In this document: piece by piece, positions 41,994-51,156 of the stretch
How the letters are laid out: every line of letters begins with the position of its first letter
Numbering within the stretch: the stretch's first letter is position 1
NCBI GenBank assembly: GCA_949298075.1
Contig: CASFVA010000026.1
Span: 1-64,000, forward strand
DNA from: an uncultured Lentisphaeria bacterium
Lineage (GTDB): Bacteria > Verrucomicrobiota > Lentisphaeria > Victivallales > Victivallaceae
Reading direction: 5' to 3'
DNA: 64,000 bases
Notes under the pieces: generated by a model
Seen by the model: the letters and a program-made list of their open reading frames with translations, nothing else
Databases searched by the model: none
What the model was told of the DNA's origin: nothing
Translations under genes and position numbers: made by a program

Positions 41994-43015
41994 TTGAACA
42001 CCTCGTTTTGAATTATTGCCACCACCTCTTCCGGAATCGGCACATAATTGAGTTTGCGTGCCGCGGTGGCGCCGGTGGCGAAGCACCAGTTGAAATATTT
42101 GAACAGATTGGCTTTGGTTTGGGCGTCGCAGTCGGTCCGGAACAGGATGTAGGTGACTCCGGTGATCGGCCAGGTGGTTTCGCCAGGCTGATCCGTCAGT
42201 ATCATGTGGAACCCGGGGGCGTTTTTCCAGTCGGCGGCGGCGACTCCGGCGCTGAAGCTGGTCATGGTTGGTTTCACAAATTTTCCGGCCCGGTTTTCCA
42301 GCTGCGCCATGGCCAGTTTGGCTTCTGCCGCGTAAGTGTACTCCGTATAGCCGATGGCGCCCTTGATCCGGGCGACGTTGTTGCAGACGCCCGGATTCTT
42401 CTGCCCGCCGATGCCGACCGGCCAGTCCACGGAGGCGCCGCGGCCGACCCGTCGCTCCCATTCCGGCGAAATTTTGGCGAGATAATCCGTGAAAATAAAG
42501 CTGGTGCCGCTGGCATCCGCCCGTCGGACCACGGTGATGGCCAGATCAGGCAGTTTCAATTCCGGATTGAGCGACCGGAGCCGGGGATCATTCCATCTGG
42601 TGATGTTGCCGAGAAAAATGTCGGCGAGCGCGGCGCGGTCGAGTTTCAGCGCCAGATTCTCTACTTCCGGCAAGTTCACGATCACTACCACCCCTCCCGT
42701 CAGCATCGGGAACTGCCGGAGTCCGGCCGCCTGTTGTTCTTCCAGCGTCAGGGGGCTGTCGGAGCCGGCAAAGTCAATGGTGCCGGCGTTGATCTGGTTG
42801 AGTCCGGCGCCGGAGCCCAGGCTCAGGTAGTTGATCCGGATTCCCGGATTGCCCTGGGAGTAGGCGTGGGTCCAGTTCTGGTAGACCGGGGCGGGGAAAC
42901 TTGCTCCGGCGCCGTTGATGGCGACCGTCGGACGGTCCTCGGAACAGCCGGCCGCCAGCAGCATGGCGGCCGCCGCCATGATCCGGGAAACCGATTTTGC
43001 GTTTGCTTGCTTCAT
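41990..43015 (-). CDS. pstS: Phosphate-binding lipoprotein PstS
   Basis: A 341-residue periplasmic phosphate-binding protein. The signal peptide ends in the lipobox LAAGC, so the mature protein is lipid-anchored. Phosphate-contact motifs are GAGASFPAPVYQNW, YLSLGSGAGLNQI, DFAGSDSPLT and RRADASGTSFIFTDYL. AAGGAGA lies eight bases before the ATG at 43015, which supports this start over the longer frame. A candidate Pho box precedes the gene. It captures phosphate for PstC/PstA/PstB. Confidence 0.95.
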   Translation of the reverse strand: MKQANAKSVSRIMAAAAMLLAAGCSEDRPTVAINGAGASFPAPVYQNWTHAYSQGNPGIRINYLSLGSGAGLNQINAGTIDFAGSDSPLTLEEQQAAGLRQFPMLTGGVVVIVNLPEVENLALKLDRAALADIFLGNITRWNDPRLRSLNPELKLPDLAITVVRRADASGTSFIFTDYLAKISPEWERRVGRGASVDWPVGIGGQKNPGVCNNVARIKGAIGYTEYTYAAEAKLAMAQLENRAGKFVKPTMTSFSAGVAAADWKNAPGFHMILTDQPGETTWPITGVTYILFRTDCDAQTKANLFKYFNWCFATGATAARKLNYVPIPEEVVAIIQNEVFK

Positions 43016-43077
43016 GATGTTTTCTCCTTGAACTGCCATTAATGTATTATCCGGAAGTGCAGGTACGGTTTGTGAAT

Positions 43078-43095
43078 TGTCAGGATCGTGTTAGG
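43078..43095 (-). promoter_or_regulatory. Candidate Pho box upstream of pstS
   Basis: On the minus strand CCTAACA (43089-43095) and CCTGACA (43078-43084) are spaced exactly 11 bp apart, the repeat period of PhoB/PhoP boxes. A possible -10 (GATAAT, 43047-43052) lies further downstream than usual, so the call is tentative. Confidence 0.35.
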
Positions 43096-43103
43096 AAAAC
43101 GGT

Positions 43104-44708
43104 TTACCGTTCCGGATCCACCAGATATTGGCGGTAGCCGTAGCGATTGGCTTCGCCGGCGGCCTGATTTTCACGGGAAATCACTTCAATCTGCCGGAGA
43201 TCGGTCCCGTCGATCCGGCTGGCCGGCCGGATGAGTTCACATTCCGCCGCCAGAACCAGCCGGGATTTTTTCGTGGATTCCCGTTCCGTGGCGAACAGCC
43301 AGCCGATCAGCGGCAGGTCCTTTAGCAGAGGAACCCCGCCGACGTCGCGCACCGTCCGGGTCTGCTCAATGCCGCCGAGATAGAAGCGGTTGCGTCCGTT
43401 GCCCAGCATGATCCGCTGGCTGGAGGAATAGTCGCTGGTGCGCAGGGCGCCGGTTGAAGTGTATCCCAGCAGACTCCGGGTGGCGACCTGAACCTGCAGC
43501 ACGGTTGCTTTTTCCGTGATGGAAGGGGTTACGGTCAATTCAAATTTGAATTTGTCGTTGGCGACTTTGACCTCCACCGCGTTGCCGTGTTCGGGTTCTC
43601 CGGTCTGGGATTCGATTTTGGTCAGTTCGGCGTAGAGCACGCCGCTGGACCTGGTCAGTTTGCCGGTCGAACCGTTTTGAATGGTCAGATCTCCGGTGGA
43701 CACCACCCGGGCTTTTCCCCTGGAGACCAGAAAGTCGAGGAAACGGGTGTTCCACTTGGGGTCGAAGTTGAAGTAATGGGAATTTACGGTGCCGTCCGGA
43801 CGGACCGGCGTGAGAAAATCCCGGATGTTGTGGTTTCTGGAGAAATTGGCTCCGGCACTGAAAAGATTGATGCCGTCATTGTTTTTCCATGACTGGAAAT
43901 CCAGTCCGAGCATGCCGTCGTTCTCGGCGTCGAGTTCGTAGATCCTGCAGCTGATCCGCACCTCCGGATGGGGGACGTCGTAGATTTTGAGCATCTCCTC
44001 AATGTTTTTGCGCGAGTAGAGCGCCGTGTTGAGAAAGAGACAGTTCAGATCCTCGTCGACTTCGATCTTGTCCTTGCCGCCGATCAGCTCGACGGTGTCG
44101 TTGGAGACGTTGGCGCCGACCAGTTTGATCATGGCCTGGAGTTCCTTTGCGCTCCGGTTGGCGGGAAAATAGATGTATTTGGGCTGTCCAGAGGAATTCA
44201 TGATGCCCGGAACGTCCAGACGGCGGACCAGGTCATCAATACCCGTTCCGGCGGCGCTGCTGGTGAAGCGGTATTCCTCGGCCGAAACCATGATGATGCC
44301 GGTGCCGTCGACGAACTTGACGCATTCAATGCCGGTCGGAACGAAAATTTTCTGGGTACCGGCCTGATTGTCCTTGCTGTAGACGTTGTAGTAGTCCGGG
44401 CTGGAGCGGCCGACCGCGTTGTTGTAATCGACCCGCTGCGCCTGAACCATTTCCCGCAGGTAGGGCCGGATGGAGTAGGGATCAGCGTGCTTGAGCACAT
44501 AGGTCTTGGTGATGATCCTGGGGTCGTTGGTGTCGCGGATGAAGTGCACGACTTCGGCGTTGTCCCGGATGTTGAGCCGGAGCTGCGCCTGAACATGGCT
44601 CCGGTCATAGGCCGGATTGTCGTTTGAGGTCGGCAGCTGGTTGGCGCCAGCGGTCAGAACGGCCGCCAGCAGCGGTGCGGTGAATATGGTTTTGGACTGA
44701 ATGGTCAT
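43104..44708 (-). CDS. Secretin-domain outer-membrane protein (short), second of a tandem pair
   Basis: A 534-residue exported protein: signal peptide (MTIQSKTIFTAPLLAAVLTAGA), two short N1-like modules (TKTYVLKHADPYSIRPYLRE; YIYFPANRSAKELQAMIKLV), then a secretin domain from about 250. The end has the diagnostic GGVPLLKDLPLIGWLF and LVLAAECELI. Secretins form ring channels in the outer membrane for type II, III or IV pilus systems, but those are usually longer and carry an N0 domain. No ATPase, platform protein or pilotin is adjacent. It starts 14 bp after its paralogue and ends about 90 bp before pstS, on the same strand. Confidence 0.75.
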   Translation of the reverse strand: MTIQSKTIFTAPLLAAVLTAGANQLPTSNDNPAYDRSHVQAQLRLNIRDNAEVVHFIRDTNDPRIITKTYVLKHADPYSIRPYLREMVQAQRVDYNNAVGRSSPDYYNVYSKDNQAGTQKIFVPTGIECVKFVDGTGIIMVSAEEYRFTSSAAGTGIDDLVRRLDVPGIMNSSGQPKYIYFPANRSAKELQAMIKLVGANVSNDTVELIGGKDKIEVDEDLNCLFLNTALYSRKNIEEMLKIYDVPHPEVRISCRIYELDAENDGMLGLDFQSWKNNDGINLFSAGANFSRNHNIRDFLTPVRPDGTVNSHYFNFDPKWNTRFLDFLVSRGKARVVSTGDLTIQNGSTGKLTRSSGVLYAELTKIESQTGEPEHGNAVEVKVANDKFKFELTVTPSITEKATVLQVQVATRSLLGYTSTGALRTSDYSSSQRIMLGNGRNRFYLGGIEQTRTVRDVGGVPLLKDLPLIGWLFATERESTKKSRLVLAAECELIRPASRIDGTDLRQIEVISRENQAAGEANRYGYRQYLVDPER

Positions 44709-44722
44709 GGCTGATCCTCTTT

Positions 44723-46141
44723 TTACTGATTGACGAGTTCCGGAACCGCGGTCAGCCTGCCGGTAACGGCGGCGATGGCGGCGTCGGGATGCAGCAGCTC
44801 TGCCCGTGCGGAGACAAAGTAGAAAACCTTTTCCCGGGTGCGGGTGGTGGTGCCGAACAGGTATTTCAGCACCGGCAGCTCGCACAGCAGCGGCACCCCG
44901 ACGGTCTGTTCGGCCTCCTGCTCAAGCTGGTAACGCGACAGCATCCGCTCGGTTCCGGTTTGAATCGAGACCGTGCCGGTGACGGCCGAAGAATCGTAAA
45001 GTTCGTTGCCGTGGTTGTCGCGTTCGACCACATGTCTGGTGTTGAGTGTGTAGTTGAAATTGAGCACTCCGGTCTGCCGGGCGTAGTCCAGCGGGGAATA
45101 ACCGGTCCGGCCGGCGGCGTCGGCCGGTCCGGAAAGCGCAATCACCGGGTCGCTGACCACCAGTTCCAAAGAGTCGTTGCCGGAGGCGTCGACCGCCGCG
45201 GCGAACTGGTCGTCCTTGGTGAGATTCTGGTAATTCGGCGTGAAGCGGATCACGGCATCATGGCCGGTGGCAATGGTGATCCGGGCGCTGGTGGCCAGCC
45301 GGGCCTTGCCGTTCTGCTGGAGCAGACGCACAAACGAGAAATCAAAGGAGGGCGCGAACATGAAGAAGCCGTAGAGACCGAAACTCTCGGCCAGCGCCGA
45401 ACCTTCAAGATATTTGGCTCCGGCGTCGAGCAGGTTCAGGCCGGGACCGTTTTTCCAGGCCAGATAGTCCAGTCCGAGGTCGAGCAGATCGCTTTCGCGC
45501 ACCTCGTAGACGTTGAGCGCCAGATTGAACTGCGGCACCGGGCGATCCAGCCAGGCGAGATATTTTTTCATATCCCTGTCTTTGTTGATCGAATCTTTCC
45601 AGTAGATCCGGTTGGTAGCCGCGTCGAAAGCGACGGTGGCGTCCTGATTGGCGCCTTCGGTGGCGTTGGAGGGAATTCCCGCCTTGATCATGATGTTCAT
45701 CATCGTTTCGCTGGAGCGCCAGACCGGAGTGTAGACACTCCTGACAATTCCGGTGCCGTCAATTCCGGAACCGTCCGGTCCTTTGGGACCGGGACGGTCG
45801 AGCTTGGCGACCATGTCATCAATGTACGGCAGCAGCGGCGCCGGGCAGCTCACCGCCACCAGCTGCTGTTTCCCGGCGGAGTAGTTGATGCGGTCAGCCG
45901 AGCTGTTTTTCGCGTAACGCTTGACCGCGCCGAGAATGAACGGCACCAGGTCGTTGGCTTTCTGATGTTTCAGGGTGTAGATCCTGGAGACCATGTAGTT
46001 CTGGGCGTCGTCCTCGACAAACCGGATTTTCTGAATCCGGTCGCCGGGGGTGGCCCCCGCCGGCGGCTCCTGCCCGGAAGCGGGCAGGAGGAGGGCGGCG
46101 AACAGCGTGGAAAGCACCATGTTTTTTCCTGTCGTTTTCAC
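44723..46141 (-). CDS. Secretin-domain outer-membrane protein (short), first of a tandem pair
   Basis: A 472-residue exported protein with the same plan as the next gene: signal peptide (KTTGKNMVLSTLFAALLLPA), N1-like module (SRIYTLKHQKANDLVPFILG), NLALNVYEVRESDLLDLGL at the entry of the secretin domain, and VGVPLLCELPVLKYLF near the end. Similarity to the downstream gene is in motif order rather than close identity, indicating an old duplication. GTG at 46141 with GGGAG eight bases upstream is preferred; an ATG seven codons later is an alternative that would shorten the basic part of the signal peptide. Role unknown; a phosphate link is suggested only by position. Confidence 0.7.
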   Translation of the reverse strand: MKTTGKNMVLSTLFAALLLPASGQEPPAGATPGDRIQKIRFVEDDAQNYMVSRIYTLKHQKANDLVPFILGAVKRYAKNSSADRINYSAGKQQLVAVSCPAPLLPYIDDMVAKLDRPGPKGPDGSGIDGTGIVRSVYTPVWRSSETMMNIMIKAGIPSNATEGANQDATVAFDAATNRIYWKDSINKDRDMKKYLAWLDRPVPQFNLALNVYEVRESDLLDLGLDYLAWKNGPGLNLLDAGAKYLEGSALAESFGLYGFFMFAPSFDFSFVRLLQQNGKARLATSARITIATGHDAVIRFTPNYQNLTKDDQFAAAVDASGNDSLELVVSDPVIALSGPADAAGRTGYSPLDYARQTGVLNFNYTLNTRHVVERDNHGNELYDSSAVTGTVSIQTGTERMLSRYQLEQEAEQTVGVPLLCELPVLKYLFGTTTRTREKVFYFVSARAELLHPDAAIAAVTGRLTAVPELVNQ

Positions 46142-46346
46142 TTTTTTCTCCCATTTGGGGGTTGAGCTTGTCCGTCCGGAGTCCCCGGTGCGGAGTACAG
46201 TCCTGTTCAGGTTTCCATGTCCGTAAAATAACCGGAGTACGTTAGGATCAGATGAAGAAACCGGCAGTATTCGGTGAAATCCGCCGCTTCCGGCTGATCT
46301 TCCGGCGGGACAGGATCGTTTTTTTCGGCAAAGCCGGAACGGGGTC

Positions 46347-46374
46347 TTGATTTTACGGCCCATCATGTTAAATT
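46347..46374 (+). promoter_or_regulatory. Weak promoter candidate for the nitroreductase-like gene
   Basis: TTGATT (46347-46352), 16 bp, TAAATT (46369-46374) in an AT-rich pocket about 35 bp before the ATG. The -10 matches the consensus at four of six positions only. Confidence 0.35.
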
Positions 46375-46413
46375 ATTATTATCTGAATTTTCAAACTGTC
46401 GCAGGAGGTGGAA

Positions 46414-47040
46414 ATGGCGAAAAGTTTCAAACTGGGAAGCGCCGCGCTGGCGGCGGGCATGATTCTGAGCCTGGAAGGCGCCGAAATCAAATTGCCGGCC
46501 CCGCAGCGGACCGGCGGTCTGCCGCTTCAGGAGGTGCTGAACCGGCGGCAGACGGTGCGGAAATACCAGGACAAGGTCCTGGACGACGCGACCCTCTCCA
46601 CCCTGATGTGTTCGGCCAACGGAGTCAACCGTCCGGATGGCCGCCGTACGGCGCCCAGCGCCCGCAACGCCCGGGAAATTGAAATCTATGTGCTGACCGC
46701 TGACGGAGCCTGCAGCTACGATCCCGAAGCTCATGCGCTCAAGGCGCTGACCGCAACCGACCTGCGGAGCAAGGCGGGGTCCTTCAACGCGCCGGTTTAT
46801 CTGCTGCTGGTTGCGGATGCCGGACGGGCGCCCGGAATGGATTACGCAAGAATTGACGCCGGGTATGTCAGCCAGAACATCTACATGTACTGCGCTTCGG
46901 CCGGACTGGGCACCTGCGCCATCGGCAGCATCACCCGGCCCGGCAATCCGGCGGCGGCGGAACTCCGGACCGCGCTTGGTTTCGGAGAGGATAAAGTGAT
47001 TATATTGAGTCATTCGGTGGGCTATCCGGCTGACCGGTGA
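46414..47040 (+). CDS. Exported nitroreductase family protein (SagB/ThcOx-like)
   Basis: A 208-residue protein with an AGGAGG ribosome site six bases before the ATG. The N-terminus (MAKSFKLGSAALAAGMILSL) looks like a signal peptide, unusual for this cytosolic family. The nitroreductase fold is indicated by LNRRQTVRKYQD, the FMN-phosphate contact, then TAPSARNAREIEIYVLT, DAGYVSQNIYMYCASAGLGT and VIILSHSVGYPAD. These enzymes use FMN; SagB-type members oxidise thiazoline-like rings or other small molecules. No precursor peptide or cyclodehydratase is nearby. It precedes moxR by 78 bp and may be co-transcribed. Confidence 0.8.
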   Translation: MAKSFKLGSAALAAGMILSLEGAEIKLPAPQRTGGLPLQEVLNRRQTVRKYQDKVLDDATLSTLMCSANGVNRPDGRRTAPSARNAREIEIYVLTADGACSYDPEAHALKALTATDLRSKAGSFNAPVYLLLVADAGRAPGMDYARIDAGYVSQNIYMYCASAGLGTCAIGSITRPGNPAAAELRTALGFGEDKVIILSHSVGYPADR

Positions 47041-47118
47041 CCGGAGAGCGGCCGGCGGTGAAGAGCGCCGGGGTTTCGGCAGAAAATCCAATGATTGCAC
47101 TTTGAGGAGGTGGCGGCC

Positions 47119-48141
47119 ATGGAACAGAAAGACATTCAACAGCTTCAGGAGGAAGTGCGGCGCATATCGGCTCCGCTTCAGTTGATCCGCACGGAGATGG
47201 GGCGGATCATCGCCGGACAGGAGAACCTGATCGACCGGCTGCTGCTGGCGCTGATTTCCGACGGACATGTTCTGCTCGAAGGCGTCCCCGGGCTGGCCAA
47301 GACGCTGGCGGTCAAGACGCTGGCGCAGACGCTGGACGGCACGTTCTCCCGATTGCAGTTCACCCCCGACCTGCTGCCGGCCGACCTCGTCGGAACCCGC
47401 ATTTACAATGCCGCCACCGCGGAATTCACCACCCGGATCGGACCGGTGTTCGCCAATGTGGTGCTGGCCGATGAAATCAACCGGGCGCCGGCCAAGGTGC
47501 AGAGCGCACTGCTCGAAGCCATGCAGGAGAAGCAGATCACCATTGCCGGCGAACGTTTCGCGCTGCCGGAGCCGTTTCTGGTCATGGCCACGCAGAACCC
47601 GCTTGAACAGGAGGGCACCTATCCGCTGCCGGAAGCCCAGCTTGACCGGTTCATGTTCAAGTTGAAGATTGATTATCCCGCCCGGGGCGAGGAGCGTTCG
47701 GTGGTGGAGCGCATGGCGCATCCGGCGCCGCCGGCGGCCGCGTTCAGCGTCGCCAAACTGCAGGACATTCTGGACGCCCGGCAGCTGGTGGACAAGATCT
47801 ACATCGACGAAAAGGTCATCGAATACATCCTTGACCTGGTGATCGCCACCCGTCCGGGACGGCGGAACGAGCTCTCCTCCCGCCAGAATGGCGCCAACCT
47901 GAGCGAACTTGACGGCCTGATCAGCTGCGGAGCCTCTCCGCGCGCGTCGATTGCGCTGGCGCTGGCCGCCCGCGGTATGGCGCTGCTGCAGGGACGGGCT
48001 TATGTGCTGCCGCAGGATGTCAAGGATCTGGCTCCGGATGTGCTGCGCCACCGCATTATGCTCTCCTACGAGGCCGAAGCCGAGGAGATTGACGCCGATG
48101 CCGTAATCAGCCGGCTGCTGGCTGAACTGCGCACACCGTAG
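47119..48141 (+). CDS. MoxR-family AAA ATPase
   Basis: A 340-residue AAA+ chaperone. Walker A GVPGLAKTLAVK, Walker B VVLADEINRAPAKVQSALLE, sensor 1 VMATQNPLEQEGTYPLPEAQ, and the MoxR-specific helical lid follow. A strong GAGGAGG lies upstream of the ATG. MoxR proteins work with DUF58 and von Willebrand A proteins in complex assembly or stress response; that partnership is encoded immediately downstream. Confidence 0.93.
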   Translation: MEQKDIQQLQEEVRRISAPLQLIRTEMGRIIAGQENLIDRLLLALISDGHVLLEGVPGLAKTLAVKTLAQTLDGTFSRLQFTPDLLPADLVGTRIYNAATAEFTTRIGPVFANVVLADEINRAPAKVQSALLEAMQEKQITIAGERFALPEPFLVMATQNPLEQEGTYPLPEAQLDRFMFKLKIDYPARGEERSVVERMAHPAPPAAAFSVAKLQDILDARQLVDKIYIDEKVIEYILDLVIATRPGRRNELSSRQNGANLSELDGLISCGASPRASIALALAARGMALLQGRAYVLPQDVKDLAPDVLRHRIMLSYEAEAEEIDADAVISRLLAELRTP

Positions 48142-48176
48142 TCGCGGTGCGGCTGCAGTTCTGAACAGCGAGGTGC

Positions 48177-49061
48177 ATGATGCTTCCTCCGGAATTGGCC
48201 CGACAGATCCGGCTGTTGGAAATCCGCACCGACCGGGCGGTTGATGAGATCACCGGCGGCGCGTACCGCAGTGTGTTCAAGGGACACGGCATCGAGTTCG
48301 ACGAGGTCCGGGAATACTCGCAGGACGACGATGTGCGCACGATTGACTGGAATGTCTCGGCGCGCATGGGCAGTCCCTTTGTCAAGAAATTTGTCGAAGA
48401 GCGCGAACTTACCGTGCTGCTGCTGGTGGATGTTTCGGCTTCCGGCGCTTTCGGTTCGGCGGAAAAAACCAAGCGCCGCACCGCCGCCGAGCTGGCGGCG
48501 CTGCTGGCGTTCAGCGCCGGAAAGAACGGCGACAAAGTGGGGTTGCTGATGTTCAGCGACCGCATTGAATTGTATGTTCCGCCGCGGTCCGGCCGGCGTC
48601 ACACCCTGCGCCTGATCCGGGAAATGCTGGCGTTTCAGCCGCGTTCCGGAGGTACTGACATTGATCTGGCGCTGCGCGAAAGCGCCCAGCTGATGAAGAA
48701 GCGGGGCGTGATTTTTCTGATCAGCGACCTGATTGCTCCGGAAAGTTTTGAGCGCAGTCTGCGGTTGCTCAACCACCGGCACGACGTGGTGGCCGTTGAA
48801 TTGTACGATCCGGTGGAACGGCACTGGCCCACCGGACTGGCCGTTGAAGTCGAGGACGCCGAAAGCGGTGAAACTGTCGACTTTGCCGGCGGGAAGGCAT
48901 TGCCGCGGCTGGATTCCGCTCTGACCGCCGCGGCGGAACGCAAACGCGAACTGTGCCGCCGCGCCCGGGTTGATCTGGTGGAAATTGAGAGCGGTACCGA
49001 GGTGCTGAAACCGCTGATTGCGTTTTTCGCCCGTCGCCGCCGCCGCCGGGCGCTGGAGTGA
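48177..49061 (+). CDS. DUF58 domain protein
   Basis: A 294-residue soluble protein following moxR by 35 bp, the usual order. The DUF58 core YRSVFKGHGIEFDEVREYS and DDVRTIDWNVSARM is present, followed by a von Willebrand A-like fold with LLVDVSASGAFG, where the third MIDAS residue is not Ser, so metal binding may be weakened. DUF58 proteins are partners of MoxR ATPases; the mechanism is unknown. A second ATG three bases downstream is equally possible. Confidence 0.9.
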   Translation: MMLPPELARQIRLLEIRTDRAVDEITGGAYRSVFKGHGIEFDEVREYSQDDDVRTIDWNVSARMGSPFVKKFVEERELTVLLLVDVSASGAFGSAEKTKRRTAAELAALLAFSAGKNGDKVGLLMFSDRIELYVPPRSGRRHTLRLIREMLAFQPRSGGTDIDLALRESAQLMKKRGVIFLISDLIAPESFERSLRLLNHRHDVVAVELYDPVERHWPTGLAVEVEDAESGETVDFAGGKALPRLDSALTAAAERKRELCRRARVDLVEIESGTEVLKPLIAFFARRRRRRALE

Positions 49062-49086
49062 ACGGGGGGAGGAGGAGACCATCACC

Positions 49087-50082
49087 ATGAAAAAGTTTCT
49101 GCGCATTGCCACTGTTCTGGCTGGAGCGGCGGCGGCGTTGGCCGTGATATTCTTCGGTTCGGGTTATCTCTGGTCGCTGCGTGACCGGAATGCTGAACCG
49201 GGGCTGCCGGAAACGGCGGTGCTGACGCCGGATGAGGCGGTGGCCCCCGGGGAAGACTGCCGGGCCGCGGTTGAGTTTGAACTGCCGGTCTGTCGCCGGC
49301 TGGTCCGGGCGGAAATAGAACCGCCTCCGGGCATGGTGGCGGCCGGACCGGTTGAGGTGACGGAACGGTGGGGCTGGTCACGGCGCACCTACCGTTGTCA
49401 GGCTGTGCTGAGGGCGGTTGCTCCCGCTGGAGAGAGGGAGGGTGGCGGCCGGCTGGAGCTGGAGCTGTCACCGCCTTCCGGGACCGGTGAAAATCCGGTT
49501 CTGAGCGTGCCGGTACCGTCAGTCCGGATTGAGTATCCCGAGCGCATTGCGGAGTCGGAGCTGGCTCTGGCCGGGGCCGTGACTTCGGAGCAGACGCGGT
49601 CGATCAGCCCCTGGTGGTGGCTGACGGCGCTGGTGCTGATTCCGGCCGGCTGGCTGGTCTGGCGGAAATTCCGTTCCGGCGCGGCGGCGCCGCCGATTCC
49701 GGTGTGGGAGGCGGCGCTGAACGCGCTGGCGGAACTGCGGCGGGAACTGGCCGGCCGCCGGGTGTCTCCGGAATATGGCTTCGCGCGCCTGACCGATCTG
49801 GTGCGCGGTTATCTCGAACAGCGGTTCAAGCTGCCCGCCACCACCCGGACCACTCCGGAATTTCTGGCCGATCTCGACCGGGGAACCGGTGGTTTCCCCG
49901 CTGCAGAGCGTCCGGCCCTGAAACGGTTTATGATGGCGGCCGATCTGGTTAAATTCGCCAGGGCCACACCGGATCCGGCTTTGCTGGAGCAGGCGATTGA
50001 CAGCGCCGAGCACCTGGTGCGCAGCACCGTGGTCCGGCCGGATGAGGCGGAGGATCCGGAACTCAACGGAGGGTTGAAATGA
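49087..50082 (+). CDS. BatD/DUF4381-like membrane protein
   Basis: A 331-residue protein with a signal or anchor helix (FLRIATVLAGAAAALAVIFF), a beta-rich exported domain (about 40-170), a second membrane helix near 185-200 (PWWWLTALVLIPAGWLVW), and a helical cytosolic tail (about 210-320) with ISPEYGF-like segments around SPEYGFARLTDLVRGYLEQR. This tail resembles DUF4381, commonly found between the DUF58 and von Willebrand A genes in MoxR clusters. Its end overlaps the next start as ATGA. Function probably in membrane anchoring of the complex. Confidence 0.72.
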   Translation: MKKFLRIATVLAGAAAALAVIFFGSGYLWSLRDRNAEPGLPETAVLTPDEAVAPGEDCRAAVEFELPVCRRLVRAEIEPPPGMVAAGPVEVTERWGWSRRTYRCQAVLRAVAPAGEREGGGRLELELSPPSGTGENPVLSVPVPSVRIEYPERIAESELALAGAVTSEQTRSISPWWWLTALVLIPAGWLVWRKFRSGAAAPPIPVWEAALNALAELRRELAGRRVSPEYGFARLTDLVRGYLEQRFKLPATTRTTPEFLADLDRGTGGFPAAERPALKRFMMAADLVKFARATPDPALLEQAIDSAEHLVRSTVVRPDEAEDPELNGGLK

Positions 50083-51098
50083 TTGATTTTGCCTATCCCT
50101 GGGTGCTGTTCGGCGGTGTGCCGGTGGCGCTTCTGGGAATATATTTCATACGCTGGCGGCGGGAGCCGTCCGTGGTGGTGGCGACCGCCGCACCGTTTCG
50201 CGCCGCCCGCCGCCGCCGGCTGGGCTGGCCGGACTGGCTTTATCTGCTGGGCGCACTGTTGCTGGTGATTGCGCTGGCCCGGCCCCGCTACGGAGATGAA
50301 AAAGTGGTAGTGCGGGCACAGGGCATTGACATCATCATCGCCCTGGATATGTCCGGCAGCATGCAGGCCGTCGACCTGCCCCGCCGCATTGCCACCCGCG
50401 AACAGCTGGCCGAAGCTCTGGAAAAAGGCACCCTGAAGCACCGGCTGGAAGTGGCCAAAGCTGAAATTCGCCGATTCATTATGCAACGCCCCAACGACCG
50501 GATCGGGTTGATCGGCTTTGCCGATCAGGCGTACAGTTTTGCGCCCCCGACGCTTGATCACGCCTGGCTTGTCGATCGGCTCGATCAGCTGGAACCGGGT
50601 ATGATCGGTGATGCCACCGGAATTGCGGCGCCGATCGGCTCTGCAACGTCGCGATTGAAAAATTCGGCGGCGCCGCGCCGGGTGCTGGTGCTCTTCACCG
50701 ACGGTGCCAACACCGCTGAGAACCGGGTGACTCCGGAACAGGCCGCCCGGCTGGCCAAAGAATTCAATGTCATCATCCACACGGTCGGCATCGGCAGCAA
50801 TCAGGCATTTGTCATCGGGACGGGATTCGGCGGCGGACTGGTTCCGGTGCGCGACAGCTTCGACGAACCGCTGCTGCGCCGCCTGGCTGAAACCACCGGC
50901 GGCAGCTATTTCCGGGCCGCCGATGCTGATGGCATGCGTCAGGTCATGGATGAAATCAACCGCCTGGAGCGTACCAACATCGAGCAGCCCCGCTACGTGG
51001 AGTACCGGGAGTACGCTCCCTTGCTGGCGCTGGCGGCGCTGGCGGTTCTGCTGGCGGGATTCACTTTGCAGTGCACCTGGAAATTGCGCCTGCCCTGA
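50079..51098 (+). CDS. von Willebrand A membrane protein, BatA-like
   Basis: A 339-residue protein with two N-terminal helices (YPWVLFGGVPVALLGIYFI; WLYLLGALLLVIALA), a von Willebrand A domain and a C-terminal helix. The MIDAS metal site is intact: ALDMSGSMQAVD, then DATGIAAPIG and VLFTDGANTAEN. BatA-type proteins are exposed on the periplasmic side and belong to the aerotolerance operon of Bacteroides and relatives. The usual BatB/BatC TPR partner does not follow; transcription ends against the convergent oxidoreductase gene. Confidence 0.88.
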   Translation: MIDFAYPWVLFGGVPVALLGIYFIRWRREPSVVVATAAPFRAARRRRLGWPDWLYLLGALLLVIALARPRYGDEKVVVRAQGIDIIIALDMSGSMQAVDLPRRIATREQLAEALEKGTLKHRLEVAKAEIRRFIMQRPNDRIGLIGFADQAYSFAPPTLDHAWLVDRLDQLEPGMIGDATGIAAPIGSATSRLKNSAAPRRVLVLFTDGANTAENRVTPEQAARLAKEFNVIIHTVGIGSNQAFVIGTGFGGGLVPVRDSFDEPLLRRLAETTGGSYFRAADADGMRQVMDEINRLERTNIEQPRYVEYREYAPLLALAALAVLLAGFTLQCTWKLRLP

Positions 51099-51156
51099 AC
51101 TGAAGCGGCAGGGGCTGCGTCCGGCGGAGCCGGTCGGTGTCAAAACGCCGGCGGAA

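Noticed and set aside
41994-42461. Upstream extension of the Sm-like frame to 271 codons
   Set aside because: It runs through pstS in another frame and is Arg/His-rich nonsense; the ATGA overlap at 41993 is the natural start.
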